Of a stretch of DNA of 64,000 nt, positions 18,247 through 30,000 are shown one piece after another. The DNA is from Petrosia ficiformis. Taxonomy: Eukaryota > Porifera > Demospongiae > Haplosclerida > Petrosiidae. The notes below the pieces were generated by a model. It ran no database searches. It was not told the origin of the DNA and worked only from the letters and a program-made list of their open reading frames with translations. Position numbers and translations under genes: made by a program. Every line of letters starts with the position of its first letter. The first letter of the stretch is position 1. The stretch covers positions 2,317,327 to 2,381,326 of the forward strand of contig OX345646.1 in assembly GCA_947044365.1 (NCBI GenBank), in the 5' to 3' direction.

Positions 18247-20471
18247 TTAATCATTTGGAAATTCAATATTAACAAGAACTTGTTCAATTTGTAATTTAGC
18301 TAAAGCTTTCTGTTTAGGACTTAAACGGCGAAGTGCTGTACCAATGTGCCTTCCAAAAAATTCCTTATCCATTTGTGAACTTGCCAAGATATTTAAGATG
18401 GCTTCATCTACCGCATCCACATTTCCTTTTTTTTGCAGGTGGTGGTGTACTTCGTGATGTTGATCTTGATATTATCCCAGCCTGTTCATTGGGTTTCCTA
18501 GATTCTTCATTTGAGCTTTCCAAAGTTTCGCTATCTAGTGATAATGCTAAAAGAGAAAGTTCCATTAATTAACTGATACCATTAATTAATAATCATTACC
18601 TTGAATCGTTAATAGTCCTTTTCAAACAACGAGTTCAAAAATGCAATTACGTTTTATGGCATGTGACGTCACATCCGGACTGCCATTTGGGCCTCGGAGC
18701 ATCACGTACGCCATATATAGCTATCACTTACAGTTTCTTAACCCGGGGGCTTTTGAAAAAAAGAATGAATTAATTTTAATAATAATTCCAACCACACCTA
18801 CCATGGATGTAATATACTGATTGCGAGGTGTGGCTCAGCATCTCAAAACCTTCGTTGCAACTGAATACAGGCAATTTGCAACTTTCTCCAACTTCTGGAG
18901 CAATCTAACACTCACCTCAACCTTGCTTACCAATTACTGCAAGCAGAGCATCCACTCAAGTCTGCACGCGAACGCTATTTGTCACTTATTCTCCCAACAT
19001 CCCTTTCTCTCTTGCTAGAACCAGCTAGAAACAAAGTCTATACATCACACAAACATCAACATAACGTTCTACTCTCCTTTCACTTTTATTTATTTATTTA
19101 TTTTTTTTTAAAGTACCCTAAGCTAACTTCAAAGTAACATCAAAGGGCGGACACTTGAATCAAAGCACCGCTAGACCACATCCAACGAAGCGTGGGCGTT
19201 TTGAACAATAGAATGCCGACATGCCGCCACCACATTGGTATACTCTTGTAATCTACAGTAATTTGGGGTGTGGTACATCCAAGACCCAGCCATTGCAGTG
19301 AAATTTAGCAATGTAATAAGTAGGTGTGGTACTTCCTATCTGACAGGATGTTGTAAAATTACAACATTAAAAAACTGAAAGTGCTATACAAAATAGCGCA
19401 TATTTGGACTGCTATAAGCGCTGAAATCTACCGTATATGTAAATAACGAATGTACCATAAGAAATTTTAGACAATGAGCATTGTGTCAGTGTTGGTTGTA
19501 TACTCGTAGCCCCTTCAGAGACAGAGAAACAGCGGTTCAAAGAAGGCAAGTCTAAGTTGGAGTGTGTGTGTGCTGAAGTAACTGGAGGCTCTTTAAACAG
19601 TGAACAGGAACATGTAGGTCTAAGAATAAGCACTGTATGTATTGATAATGAAAGCCTGAAAATTATTCTTTTATATATATAGTTGAATAATGGAACTTAG
19701 ACTTGCCTTCTTTGAACCGCTGTTTCTCTGTCTCTGAAGGGGCTACAAGTATATAACCAACACTGACACAATGCTCATTGTCTAAAATTTTTTATGGTAC
19801 ATTCGTTATTTACATATACGGTAGATTTCAGAGCTTATAGCAGTCCAAATATGCGCTATTTTGTATGGCTATATATGGGGTACGGGATGCTCCAAGGCCC
19901 AAATGGCAGTCCGGATGTGACGTCACGTCACTATATATTCAATCAAAATACTTTCTCTTAAATGAAATGGGCTATTGTTGACATACTCTCAGTTACAACT
20001 TCAATTTCAAGCTTTTGTGAATCAGTAGACAAGTTGGAATCATAATAAATATTCTTGTTCCTTCTATAAATATTCATGATTATTTACGTTCTATGTTTTA
20101 GAGAGTCCTGTAGAAATATCATGTTACTATAAAGTTCCCATGAAGGAACATATGGTGGTCTTTCTTCACCTGTCTTTCTTTTTTTCTTCATTTTTTTTAA
20201 TTCACGAACAAATTGATCCCTTAAATTTTTCCATTTCCTCATGCACTCCTCAACAGGTTCACCCACCTTAATAGTCAGTTATACACAGTCACACACATAA
20301 CAGAGAAGTGATATGATACATATTAAACATAATGTATTACAGTTTGTGCCTTACTTTAGTTACTACTTCCTTCCATGCGTTTTCCTTGGCCTTAATATCT
20401 TTGAATGACCTGCTGGATACTTGCCATAAGCAATTAAACTCCCTAACAGCTTCAATCAGTCCTTCCTCCAT
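18247..20471 (-). CDS. Harbinger-associated MADF-BESS protein (three exons)
   Basis: Exon 1 (20471-20355) starts MEEGLIEAVREFNCLWQVSS and ends at a GTAAGG donor. Exon 2 (20266-20088) begins after an AG acceptor, reads GEPVEECMRKWKNLRDQFVR and then YVPSWELYSNMIFLQDSL, and ends at GTAAAT. Together they form a MADF (Myb/SANT-like) DNA-binding domain. Exon 3 (18546-18247) follows a CTCTTTTAG acceptor and ends FFGRHIGTALRRLSPKQKAL ... QIEQVL, a BESS-like protein-interaction motif, and then a stop. PIF/Harbinger elements encode such a MADF/Myb-like partner next to the transposase. It helps carry the transposase to the nucleus and to the element ends (family knowledge). The second intron holds a foldback element (18659-19931). 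All exons look open, so unlike the transposase this gene may be intact. Confidence 0.75.
18659..19931. mobile_element. Nested foldback transposon in the MADF-BESS intron
   Basis: Outer inverted repeats of about 60 bp (18661-18720 against 19868-19931; core GTGACGTCACATCCGGACTG) enclose a second, longer inverted repeat of about 165 bp (about 19392-19560 against 19692-19862; core AAATAGCGCATATTTGGACT). The inner loop (19560-19692) holds a short open, coding-like segment that reads KSKLECVCAEVTGGSLNSEQ with no recognised domain. The left interior (18780-19390) is AT-rich and non-coding. Confidence 0.75.
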
Positions 20472-20559
20472 TTTGAATGGTGAATATGTACTCAGGCTAA
20501 TTTGATTGGTTAAACATATGGGCTGAACGTAGAAATAGACTTCCATCCTATTTTCACAT

Positions 20560-20660
20560 TGCAATTCGTTAACGCAAAGAGTTCAGAATACAACGCAACA
20601 CTGCAACGAGACGCAACATCACCCTTTGTCGTATTGTGAACAAGGCTTAAGAGTAGGAGC
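20560..20660. repeat. Right end of the Harbinger element
   Basis: GCAACATCACCCTTTGTCGT followed by ATTGTGAACAAGGCTTAA resembles known Harbinger-type termini and repeats the displaced left end at about 16620-16662. Confidence 0.5.
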
Positions 20661-21505
20661 GATAAACGACCATGCATTTAATTAAATTGGTCAAACTATT
20701 AGGGACATGCACATTATGCTGGCATTGCTTTCAGCATAATAGGTTTATCAAAGCAGGAAGCTTTATGCCGGCGCCAGCATAATAGGATGTGGAATGTAAA
20801 CTTTGTGGTCAAAATACCTTTAAACAAAGGTCGTGGGGTCACATAGTTGCAACTGATCAGGAATTTAGCGACCTTGTTTCAGTATAACACACAGGATGCT
20901 TCCTGGACTGATGAAGTAATTCCATTGAGCCACACTGGGCTCTAAGATGGTATAGAAGTCTTCTCTTTGATATGATAGTCCTTATAGGTGGCTGACTTAG
21001 TCACTAGTCGCTAAATTCCCAATCAGTGAGCTTAGAATAAAAATATATATATAATTTATTTAGACCTTGTACTGTTTTAATACTTATAATGTTGTAATAT
21101 TGTTGTCTCTAGCATTAATTTATCTGTGGTGTAGTTGATATCTGTTTCCTAGTCTTCGTATATAAATACAACCTCTTATAATAAGCCTTAGCATGTGAAT
21201 AAATCTCAACCAGATACACAACTGTACTAACCAATACATTTATTATTTTAATAATTTTATTTTTGCAGTGATATAATTATAATAAATAATACATAAATAA
21301 TTTATAATTAATAATAATTATACCTATAATTATAACTATTATATATAATCAAGTATATAAATTATGACGATGAATTATATAGTAACTCTCATAGTGTGCC
21401 ATGCATTGTGAATTTAGTGTTATGTTTTTCAATACATCTGTTGGTGGAATAGCCATTCATTACGGCATCTCCTTGACTCACATTTGTATTTATTTTTGTT
21501 AAAAA
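20661..21505. other. AT-rich intergenic DNA
   Basis: No gene recognised. ATAATTATAATAAATAAT-type simple sequence occupies 21240-21370. Confidence 0.4.
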
Positions 21506-23116
21506 ATGTTGACTTTCATTGCATACAACGATGTGAAACTTTATGTCATTAACGTTTTTATAGTTCACAGTATATCGAGGATTCCAGAGAGTTATTCTCA
21601 AGTTGTTTCACAAATAAACAGAAACATCACTGACTTATGTTCTGCAAAGCGTAAATCGCCAATGAAACATGGAGGTTCTGTACTAGTTACTGGAGGGTTA
21701 AGTTTTATCGGTTCCAAAGTTTCCATCAATTTCCACAAACAAGGCATAGATGTTATACCAATAGAAGATCAAGACAAACTTGTTGATGAACGTATGGCAT
21801 ACCGTTGGCAGAAAATGCATGATTTCAAGCTGGATACAAAATTCATTGATTTGGGTGATTTGGAATCATTTTTTCATAGCCACAATGTTAGTGAAGTCAT
21901 CTACATTCGTGCAGATCTATTTGATGGACAGAAAAAGAATGATAAATACATAGCATTTAAATCACTAAATTTATTTAGAGTTTTAAAGAACTTCATTCGT
22001 TTACTGGAATTACTCTCTATAAAGTATCCATTAGTTCGATTGTCATTTATATCACTTCCTCACCAAAGCAAGTTATCATTTCAAACAGCATGGTTGAAAA
22101 CATTTGAAGTTTCCTTGACTGCCTACCAACAACTCTATGGTTTAAATGCTACTATCATCAGATTTGATGGAGCATATGGTCCATGGCAGAATGAGGACAA
22201 CTTGGATAGTTGTTGGTATATAAATGATTTTGTTAAAAAATTAGAGAACACGCTAAAGAATGATTTAGACTGCAAAGAAGTAGATTTGGTTTCTTGTCAA
22301 TCATCTTCTGGCATAGCTAACGATCCTGTTCAATTGGAAGCCCTTACATTAACAAAGCAATGGGAAGCCAATTACTCAAACCTTTTGCAGAAACAGGAAA
22401 ATTATGTTATGAGCACTTCACAAGGGTTAAAAAACCACAATATTCTTTCATGTTTCTTGAAAATAGTTATCGTTTTGTGCAACAGTGGTTTGAGAGTGTG
22501 ATAAGGATTGGTGCTCATGCTGTTATCTTTCATGATGGTCTTACTGAGGACCTCCAGAACAGAATGAAAAATTTATATTCTCGTGTCCACTTCCAAAAGG
22601 TAGATGGACTTAAAGGAAGGAGTCCCAATGACTATCGCTTTTATTTGTACCATCAATATTTATCATCACATCCAGAGATTCGAAATGTTGTTTTAACAGA
22701 CATTAGAGATGTCATATTTTTGAATAATCCATTTGCAGTAATGAGAATAATTGGTGATTACATGTTTATGGGTCTCGATATTCCTCTCTATGAAAACTCA
22801 CGGAGTCATGTTAAAACATCTGGAGTATTATGGAGGTGCCACTCAAAGGAATCTGAAAGTAAGTGGGTGAACCTACATCCATTTTATAATGCTGGAGTGA
22901 TGGGTGGTACATGGCACACAATGTTTAGTTTTCTGACCAAAATGATAGGATAGAACACCACATGTATATAACTGTAATATGGGAACGATCACTCTGGTTA
23001 TTCACAAACACTTTTATGAGAAGTCTTTCGCTGGTTTTCCATTTCAGAGTGCATTTGCACTTGGTATACCTGGACCACAAGGATTAGCAATAAAACACAA
23101 AATAGAGAAAAATTAA
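21506..23116 (+). pseudogene. SDR epimerase / glycosyltransferase fusion with two frame breaks
   Basis: The N-terminal half (about residues 50-260 from 21506) is a short-chain dehydrogenase of the NAD-dependent sugar-epimerase type: SVLVTGGLSFIGSKVS (dinucleotide-binding loop) and LTAYQQLYGLNATIIRFDGA followed by YGPW. The glycine pattern is degraded (LSF for xGF), and the Tyr of the YxxxK pair appears to be Thr (TAWLK), so catalysis is doubtful. The second half (frame shifted near the A-run at about 22428; 22360-22953) looks like a GT-A-type glycosyltransferase: YRFYLYHQYLSSHPEIRNVV, TDIRDVIFLNNPF (metal-binding DxD-like) and NAGVMGG. A final segment (about 22954-23116: CNMGTITLVIHKHFYEKSF, FPFQSAF, PQGLAIKHK) is back in the original frame. 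The start is uncertain (21506, or an internal Met at 21663). No intron is needed. It is either a decayed gene or carries two sequence errors. Confidence 0.6.
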
Positions 23117-23586
23117 TATTAATTTTACTTTAATGTTAATTTTAACGTACGTAATTGTATATGTTGTAAATATAAAGTTTATAATTATTAATCTAATGAA
23201 CAATGAGCAAACTCATACAATAACTACTGTATAAATTTCTAAAAATTGATTTAACGTTACCTGCTACAATCACACATTGAATGTACTTGTAAAAGGTTAT
23301 GTTGACGCATATATGCTATAATTCACTCTATCCGTACAAACATTATTGGTCCAACTTCAAATAAAGACATGATAATACATGGGCAATATTTAGCAGTTTG
23401 CGCTAGCCACAGTTCATATTTCCCAGGAGAGCGAGGCAGTCTATTTGTTGTCTCTCACGACACACCCAGATAACCACATGACTGTAGAATTCACACCCAC
23501 TCAAATATGCAAATATACTATATAGGTGCTGTGTATCCAAGTGACTTTACCACATAGTTATAATATGTATATATACATGTATGTAT
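23117..23586. repeat. Dispersed repeat preceding the CTGAGAAAACC element
   Basis: From about 23340 on, this matches 4391-4687. The first 220 bp are AT-rich intergenic DNA. Confidence 0.5.
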
Positions 23587-23631
23587 GTAACCAGCTCTGA
23601 GAAAACCAGGCTTAGATTCCAAAATGATTTT

Positions 23632-24135
23632 TATGGCCCGTAGGGCCATCCCTATAATTGCTTTCCACGGGGTTTAATGTATATATATTTTTTCCTGTGT
23701 CACTTGCGCGACTATGCGTTGTATACGTAGTTAAGGAAGTTGCGTCATTCCCGGGGCTCGGTCAATTAATGGGCGTGACGCGTAAAAGAACGCGCGTTTG
23801 AGCTACAGAGTACAGACCAGCCAGGAAGATTCAGAAAGGATGTAAAACTGCTAAAAACTGTTGTATATAGCAGAGAAACAGTATAGATATTATGCAAGAA
23901 TCTTTAACAAGTAAGTATGATAAGTTGTTGAGTTTCAGACACGAGGAAGTCATCATTTAGAACCTTGAAGGAGTACCTCAGTCACTTCATCAGACATCTG
24001 TGTATTTAGACTGCAATTAGGCTTACACTTACGTCTTCAGGCCCCAGGAGTACACAGAAAGGTAGAGACACAAGTGCCAAGAGCAATGCTTAATACATAG
24101 TCATCACAAAGCAAATATAGGGATGTTTTTTTCTC
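23632..24135. mobile_element. Inverted-repeat element with ATCCCTATA.TTGCTTT ends
   Basis: The left end GCCATCCCTATAATTGCTTT and right end AAGCAAATATAGGGATGT are inverted. Internal blocks (CACTTGCGCGACTATGCGTT, GTATACGTAGTTAAGGAAG) recur inverted at 25180-25232. It has no clear coding sequence. It may contain transcribed sequence around 23820-23930, but nothing is identifiable. Confidence 0.5.
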
Positions 24136-24394
24136 TATATACACTTGTTTTTTCTGAATAAAGCGTTAAATTAGCTCTAGTATGGTATATCATATATCTT
24201 ACAAGCAAGTAAGCCATCAAGCCATTTTGAGATTAAATAATTTTTCTTGACTGTAATAATATTAATTCTGTAAACTGCAAAGCACATAAAGGTCTGCAAG
24301 CCTCAGTGAAGGTATCAATGGAAAGTTAAGACGTTAGTAAAGCTTTTTTATGTAATGAAATGTTGATCACCAATATATGTAACCCATAACTGCC

Positions 24395-24711
24395 AAGTCG
24401 ATAGAACAATGTAGGTAAGGGAAGTCGGCAAAAGTGATCCGTAACTTCGGAAGAAGGATTGGCTCTAAGGGCTGGGCCTGTCGGGCTGCCTCAGGATGGC
24501 GGCAGGGCACAACTGGGACTGGCCTGCCAGATCTCTCTCGACCTTCTCTGGACTCCACCAGGAGGAAGGGTGTTGGGTCTTGTTGGGTGACGACGGTCTT
24601 GCCGGGCCTGTGCGAGTCTTCTGCTGGAGAGTGGCAGCTTGCTGTCTGAGTTCTTTGTAAGCCCAGTGCAGTGTCGGCAGGCGCTCAACAGCCGACTTAG
24701 AACTGTTTAAT
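24395..24711 (+). rRNA. 28S (LSU) rRNA fragment, partial
   Basis: Blocks GATAGAACAATGTAGGTAAG, GGGAAGTCGGCAAAAGTGAT, CCGTAACTTCGG, AAGGATTGGCTCTAAGGGCT and, 230 bp later, CAGCCGACTTAGAACTG are the highly conserved flanks of a eukaryotic 28S expansion segment upstream of the R2 insertion region. The GC-rich part between them is the expansion segment. At the 3' end ACTG joins TTTAAT, as if about 20 bases between two ACTG repeats were deleted. The fragment is in sense orientation and is followed at once by LINE sequence in the same orientation. It is not a functional rRNA gene. Confidence 0.85.
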
Positions 24712-25657
24712 GTCAAAAAATCCCAGTTAGTGTTATTGAGTAGGAGTGGTGAAGAGCTCAGGAGTTGGAGTATGTGGAGATAAGAATGGATGGCCAGAAA
24801 ATCTAGGACTGTTAGAAGATAGACTGACATGGAAGGAACAGGTACAATGTGTAAAGAAAAGATGTTTTTGCTGAATTGGCTAAATAATAAGACTTAGGGA
24901 TGTGTTGCCATCTGTCATTAAAACAAGATATATAGAGAAAACAGTATCCCTATGACTGCTTTGTGGCGTCCAGCATTAGGTAAAAATGGCTAACTTTATG
25001 ATGGCTGAAACACATCAGCCTATTATAGTTATTATTTTGATTATCTACTCTGCTTATCTTTTGAACAACCTTGTAGAACTTTAAGAATATATTTCAGGTA
25101 GAATAGCTAGCTATTAGTTCTAGTTTCTACGAAAGCTACACAGCTTTCTTTCTGCTGGTCTGTAGAGCTTGAGCGCGTGTTCTTTTAACTTCCTTAACTA
25201 CGTATACAACGCATACTCGCGTAAGTGACACAAATACATATAATTTATATGCAGTAGTTCGGAAAGAAAGTTATATAATGCCTTAGTACTGCCACATTTG
25301 GATTATTGTTCAATAATATGGCAGGAGTGTATGAAGGATTTGAGAATGAAGTTGGAAAGGGTACATAACTATGGTATGCATATTATACTCTCTATCTCGC
25401 AACCACCTAGGTCATCAAGTGAAGTGATGAAAGAGAAATTAAAACGGACCGCTCTGGAGAAAAGAAGAGAAATGGCTCAGTTGCTATGTCTAAGTGGTAG
25501 ATTTGGTCCAGCACAATACATTGTGACATCAGCTCCATTTGTGATAATGAGGATTCTATATGGTGGGGAGATCAGAAATAACAACATGTTTTTATTCCAT
25601 TGGAATGCCAATGAATTTGATAACATTAATGATCAACATGTCATGAATATTAATTAA
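24712..25657 (+). pseudogene. C-terminal part of a LINE reverse transcriptase
   Basis: Readable blocks: GLLEDRLTWKEQVQCVKKRC at about 24800-24860 and, after an insertion (about 24925-25262), YNALVLPHLDYCSIIWQECM at about 25272-25330, then LERVHNYGMHIIL and a long tail ending 25657. The LxxRLtWxxHv...vxxkc and LVxPHLDYCsxxW motifs are the thumb and C-terminal signatures of Jockey/CR1-like LINEs. Frames are broken by stops and indels. This is a 3' fragment only, with no catalytic motif. Confidence 0.75.
24925..25262. mobile_element. Second, inverted copy of the ATCCCTATA element, inside the LINE fragment
   Basis: The left end TATATAGAGAAAACAGTATC followed by CCTATGACTGCTTTG matches the inverse of the right end at 24100-24135. 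The interior at 25150-25232 is the inverse of 23700-23825. It interrupts the LINE reading frame. Confidence 0.5.
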
Positions 25658-26520
25658 TGAAAATGACACCACCTTCATAAGAGTGATCGAGATTCTATGA
25701 TAGAAATTCAAACCAATAGCCAATGAACTTTTTGTTAAAATTGTTAGCAACAATTTCAAAAGCACAAATACGTAGCTGAAACGACCTCATGACATGTCAT
25801 GATAAAAACCAAATCTGAAAATAAGAACAAATCTGCTTTAGCTATATAGCTACATTACTTGTGTTACCATCTCATTATGCTTACAGCACAGCAAAGTTAA
25901 TAGCAGTTGTAGCGATACTATACTGTTTTGTAGCATATTGCTTTGCCAAAACGATGTGCAAAAAGAAATGTGGCTGAGTGTTGGACGCTTAGAGATATTG
26001 CAAAAAAAGTGAAATTTAAAAAAAAAGTTGAAATTAAAATACAAAGACTGTAATTATTACATCAAGTGTATACATTAAAGAACAGTTTAAAGTGATTTGA
26101 TAAGGAGTAGTTTCCACGTTGTCCTCACTTCAGAAGATTATTTATGAACCTAATTTTGACAATTATAATCTATAAAAGGCATTTTCTCAGAACTAGTTGG
26201 TCACATTGTGTTATTCCTGTCTAAATAAGGAACTCCTTGCTAACAGATGAACTAACTAAAACTAGTGATGATAAATTAAAAGTCACATTCACCAAAAACA
26301 CATTATGATTTTACCAGCTAACACACATTACACATGTTATATCATAAGCTTCCACATGTTAGTAAATAGCTATGCATGCATGTTACTGAAGTTATATTAT
26401 TTTGATAATGTGCCATATATTGTGGTTGTCTGATAACTCTATTACAGAAGTTACATATCTGCTGTTATGCCAACATGCATGATAACAGGCTATAAAGTAT
26501 AATTATTAGCAGATGTATAT
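25658..26520. other. Intergenic DNA with a dispersed repeat copy
   Basis: 25770-25910 is an inverted copy of 30763-30890 (shared CATGACATGTC, GAAAATAAGAACA and TTACTTGTGTTACCATCTCA). The decayed right end of the CTGAGAAAACC element is at 26180-26207. No gene recognised. Confidence 0.4.
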
Positions 26521-26880
26521 CACTGTAAAAAAAGTTTGGTGATTTCAACCAATTAGTTGGTTACTTCAATTGCATGCCAATTCATAATATGCCTTTTCAC
26601 ACTATACTGCTGTATTGAGGGTATGCCAGTTTGCATTTGTAATTTTTGGTGTTGAAAGTTTGTTGTTCACAATGATTGATAGTGGAGGTGACTGATATGA
26701 TATCAATTCTTATAGTGGCATGAATCGTGAGTAATTTACTTGTCATTGTGAACAACATTCCAACACCAAAAGTTAAGCTGGCCTACTCTTCAACACCTCA
26801 ATTCAGCATGCAGTAATGGGTATTTGAAATGCAATTGAGGTAACCAACTGATTGGTTGAAATAACCAAACTGTAGTGCAT
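26521..26880. mobile_element. Foldback MITE with AGTTTGGTNATTTCAACC ends
   Basis: AGTTTGGTGATTTCAACCAA and TTGGTTGAAATAACCAAACT are inverted ends. A second inner pair (TTTTGGTGTTGAAAGTTTGT against ACAACATTCCAACACCAAAA) flanks a short loop. It is non-coding and lies just upstream of the TRAF-like gene, so it could affect its promoter. Confidence 0.7.
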
Positions 26881-27029
26881 GTGTATAATTATATAAATAA
26901 ATGAGCAATCGAATGTTTTACTGTATGTATCATTCAGTCTATGAATTTTGAAATTTGTGTCTCATGAATAAAGGCACCAACTCTACAGAGAATAGGATAT
27001 TTTGGGTGTGTCATCAACTGCTTTTTGAG

Positions 27030-30000
27030 ATGGCTAATAAAGTTCCAGATGTTTCTGTATTTGATCTACCTACTGGTGGTTATAAAGATCAAATATTTCT
27101 TGATCTTCCCCCTGAATCTCTTCATTGTCCAGTATGCCTGTTAGTAGTTAGAGAACCACATGTATTAGTGTGTTGTGGAACTCACATTTGTCAGGTAAGT
27201 ATAATAATCAATGGATTAATCCAAAATTAAATTTTCCACAGTTAAAACTTAAAAGCTGAGCATATCTTGTTGTTACTAAAATAGGGTGGTGTTTTATAAA
27301 TTCTGCTCTTGAAACACATTATGCATGAGAGCATATTGATGTTGTACTGAGCATTCTGCATGCATGTGGATTATTAATTCATGGCTCACAGCCTTCGTAT
27401 TCTAAAATCAATGAATCAATCATAACTTATTATTATTATTATTATTATTGATATTTTCAGGTGTGTATAGAACATACTCGAGCAAATAGACAGTCATGTC
27501 CCTCTTGTAATACAAAAGAGTATACTAACATATTTAATAGAAAACAACATGGTCAACTACTGAAATTGAGAATTCGCTGTACAAACAATCGGAAAGGGTG
27601 TGAATGGGTGGGAGAGCTGGGTGATCAAGAGAGACATCTTACTGATGAGTGTCTATATGTGGAGGTTACAGCTAGTGAAACCAATATGAAAGAAGAAGAA
27701 ATAGAAATTTCACAAGGGAAGGTTGAAGCAAGCAAACAAGAAATAGTCCAGGCAGTCACGAATGATCTGACAATGCTAGCAGAGAATGCAACGGAGGAAG
27801 AGTGTGCAGAAATGCTGACAATCCTTGAAGAAAGTTATGACAAATATGAAGCTGAACGAAGGGAAATACTAAATGAGTTTAAAATGCTGCGAAAAAAAGC
27901 AGAGAGACTGAAACAGCTGATCGAAGAAGAGACCAGAAAATTGAGGAAGTTAGATACGAAAATAACCAGAAATTATGCGGAAATACCAGCACAACTAAAA
28001 GCTAATAATTTATACAATTCTCGCAGAATTTTACAATTGAAACAACAGTTGTCGCAAATGAAAGGTAATGTATTGAATACTTAATTGTGTATAACTATAA
28101 TGATAAAGCTAGAATATAGAATTCAACTGTACTTATTAATATCTGTTGTTGTCAATCATCGTGTATAATTATAATGACAATGATGTGATACAAGACTTTG
28201 AAGTTCCTGATCAAGTCACAATAATTATAATAATTATTAGTAACATATATACTCTGATTTATTGTGTAATACATACAATTCACTATTTAATTAACCTGAT
28301 AATCCTAATGTGATCAGTAGACCATAATAGTTTTATTTATTGCGCATACATCAACTCACACATAAATAATTCTATTTTTTTCACAGGACCTGTAGTTCCA
28401 ATATGGTGTTCTGGTCTTATTAGAAAATCATCTCCTTCCATTCCACCATTTATAATAAATATAGCAAATTTTACCGATTACAAGAAACTTAATGCCGATT
28501 TTTATAGTGCATCATTCTGTTCAGCGTCTAATGGTTATAAGATGCAATTAAAGATTTATGCTAATGGCAATGGTAGATGTAAAGGCACTCATGTGTCAGT
28601 GTATGTATACCTCATGAAGGGTATAAACGACAAAACATTAAAATGGCCCTTTACTGGAGACATTTCAATTTCTCTTCTCAATTGGACAGAAAATAAAGGA
28701 CATGTGACGGAGATTCTATCATTTAATGATAACACACCTTTAGAGTATCGTTCTAAAGTAATTGAAAGTGAGAGAGCACCTCGTGGATTTGGATATATTG
28801 ATTTCGTCTCTCACGATGAATTACATTATAATACAAAAAACAACATTGAATTCGTTAGGAATGATACTCTCTGCTTCCTAATTAGAAATATTTCCATATC
28901 TACAGGTAATAATTATGTTTTCATTATTTCATACACTTTTCATGTAGCTAATCTGTTTAGTATAAGTGTGTCTACAAAGTGACAAGAACATATTATAAGC
29001 TTTACGGCATTCCATTTTTCAATATACCTTCTTTTGAGGTGGTAGTATAGTGGAAATAACATTAATTGGTTACCTCTAAATACGTCTTCTGCCATCTTGT
29101 AAAGGAAGCCCACTAGATACTACATGTTATAGTTATAAGTACATTAATTTTATCTATTGACCATTATATTTATTATCATAGGTACTGCTGTACCAAGCTG
29201 GTATATCGCTCCTAAGACACAGTCACCACACCTCACTCCATGTATGATCACAATGTTCAATTTTAGTGAACACATGAAAGTTAGTGGTGAATGGATAAGT
29301 CAACCATTTTATTCAGAAAGAGATGGGTATAAACTCTACCTACGTGTTGGTGCTGGTGGTGGCTACGATAGTTATACAGATACACATGTTTCTGTGTCTG
29401 TGGGACTCATGAAGGGGGAATATGATGAGAATCTAGAATGGCCATTCAACAGTGAGATTACCATTCAGCTGCTCAATTGGAGAGACAACAAGGGACATGT
29501 GGAGAAGATTATTGGCCATTATAATGCACCAATTGAAAGTCGTACTAGAGTCATAGATGGAGAGCGAGCAGATCCTTTAGGTAAACATAAATTCATCTCT
29601 TCTGCTGATCTGGGTTACAATGTGAATAAAAACACCCAATACCTTCAAAACAACACACTCTGTTTTGGAGTGTCTAAAGTTACTATACATAAAGGTATAA
29701 TTACAATAAAACTTAAAACATTTATGTATACATATAGAGTCTTCGTATATACATTATATTATTACACAAATTACATAACTAGTTTGATAATTAACGTAGT
29801 GAAGAATTGATAAATAGATCAAATTTTATTGATAGTTACCTCTCATGATTAGTATTTAGAACAGGTTCATCAACTCTACTCATATTTCATGTATTAACCA
29901 CCACTGATGCCGGAGCAAACCTAACAGATACTTGTCTATTAATACTGTCTTGTACACATAATGTAACTCAAACAGACTCATATATAATTTATAAATGAAT

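Larger units (their letters stand above)
23587..26207. mobile_element. Second copy of the CTGAGAAAACC element, split by several insertions
   Basis: The left end is at 23587-23631 (CAGCTCTGAGAAAACCAGGC). The interior resumes at about 24136-24394 (GTTAAATTAGCTCTAG and AAGCTTTTTTATGTAATGAA, shared with 4740-4985). A degraded right end is at about 26180-26207 (TTTCTCAGAACTAGTTGGTC). The gaps are filled by an inverted-repeat element (23632-24135), a 28S rRNA/LINE fusion (24395-25657) and a second copy of that inverted-repeat element (24925-25262). Confidence 0.55.

Noticed and set aside
24367..24830. Several open frames in a GC-rich stretch
   Set aside because: The stretch is 28S rRNA expansion-segment sequence; the frames have no meaning as protein.
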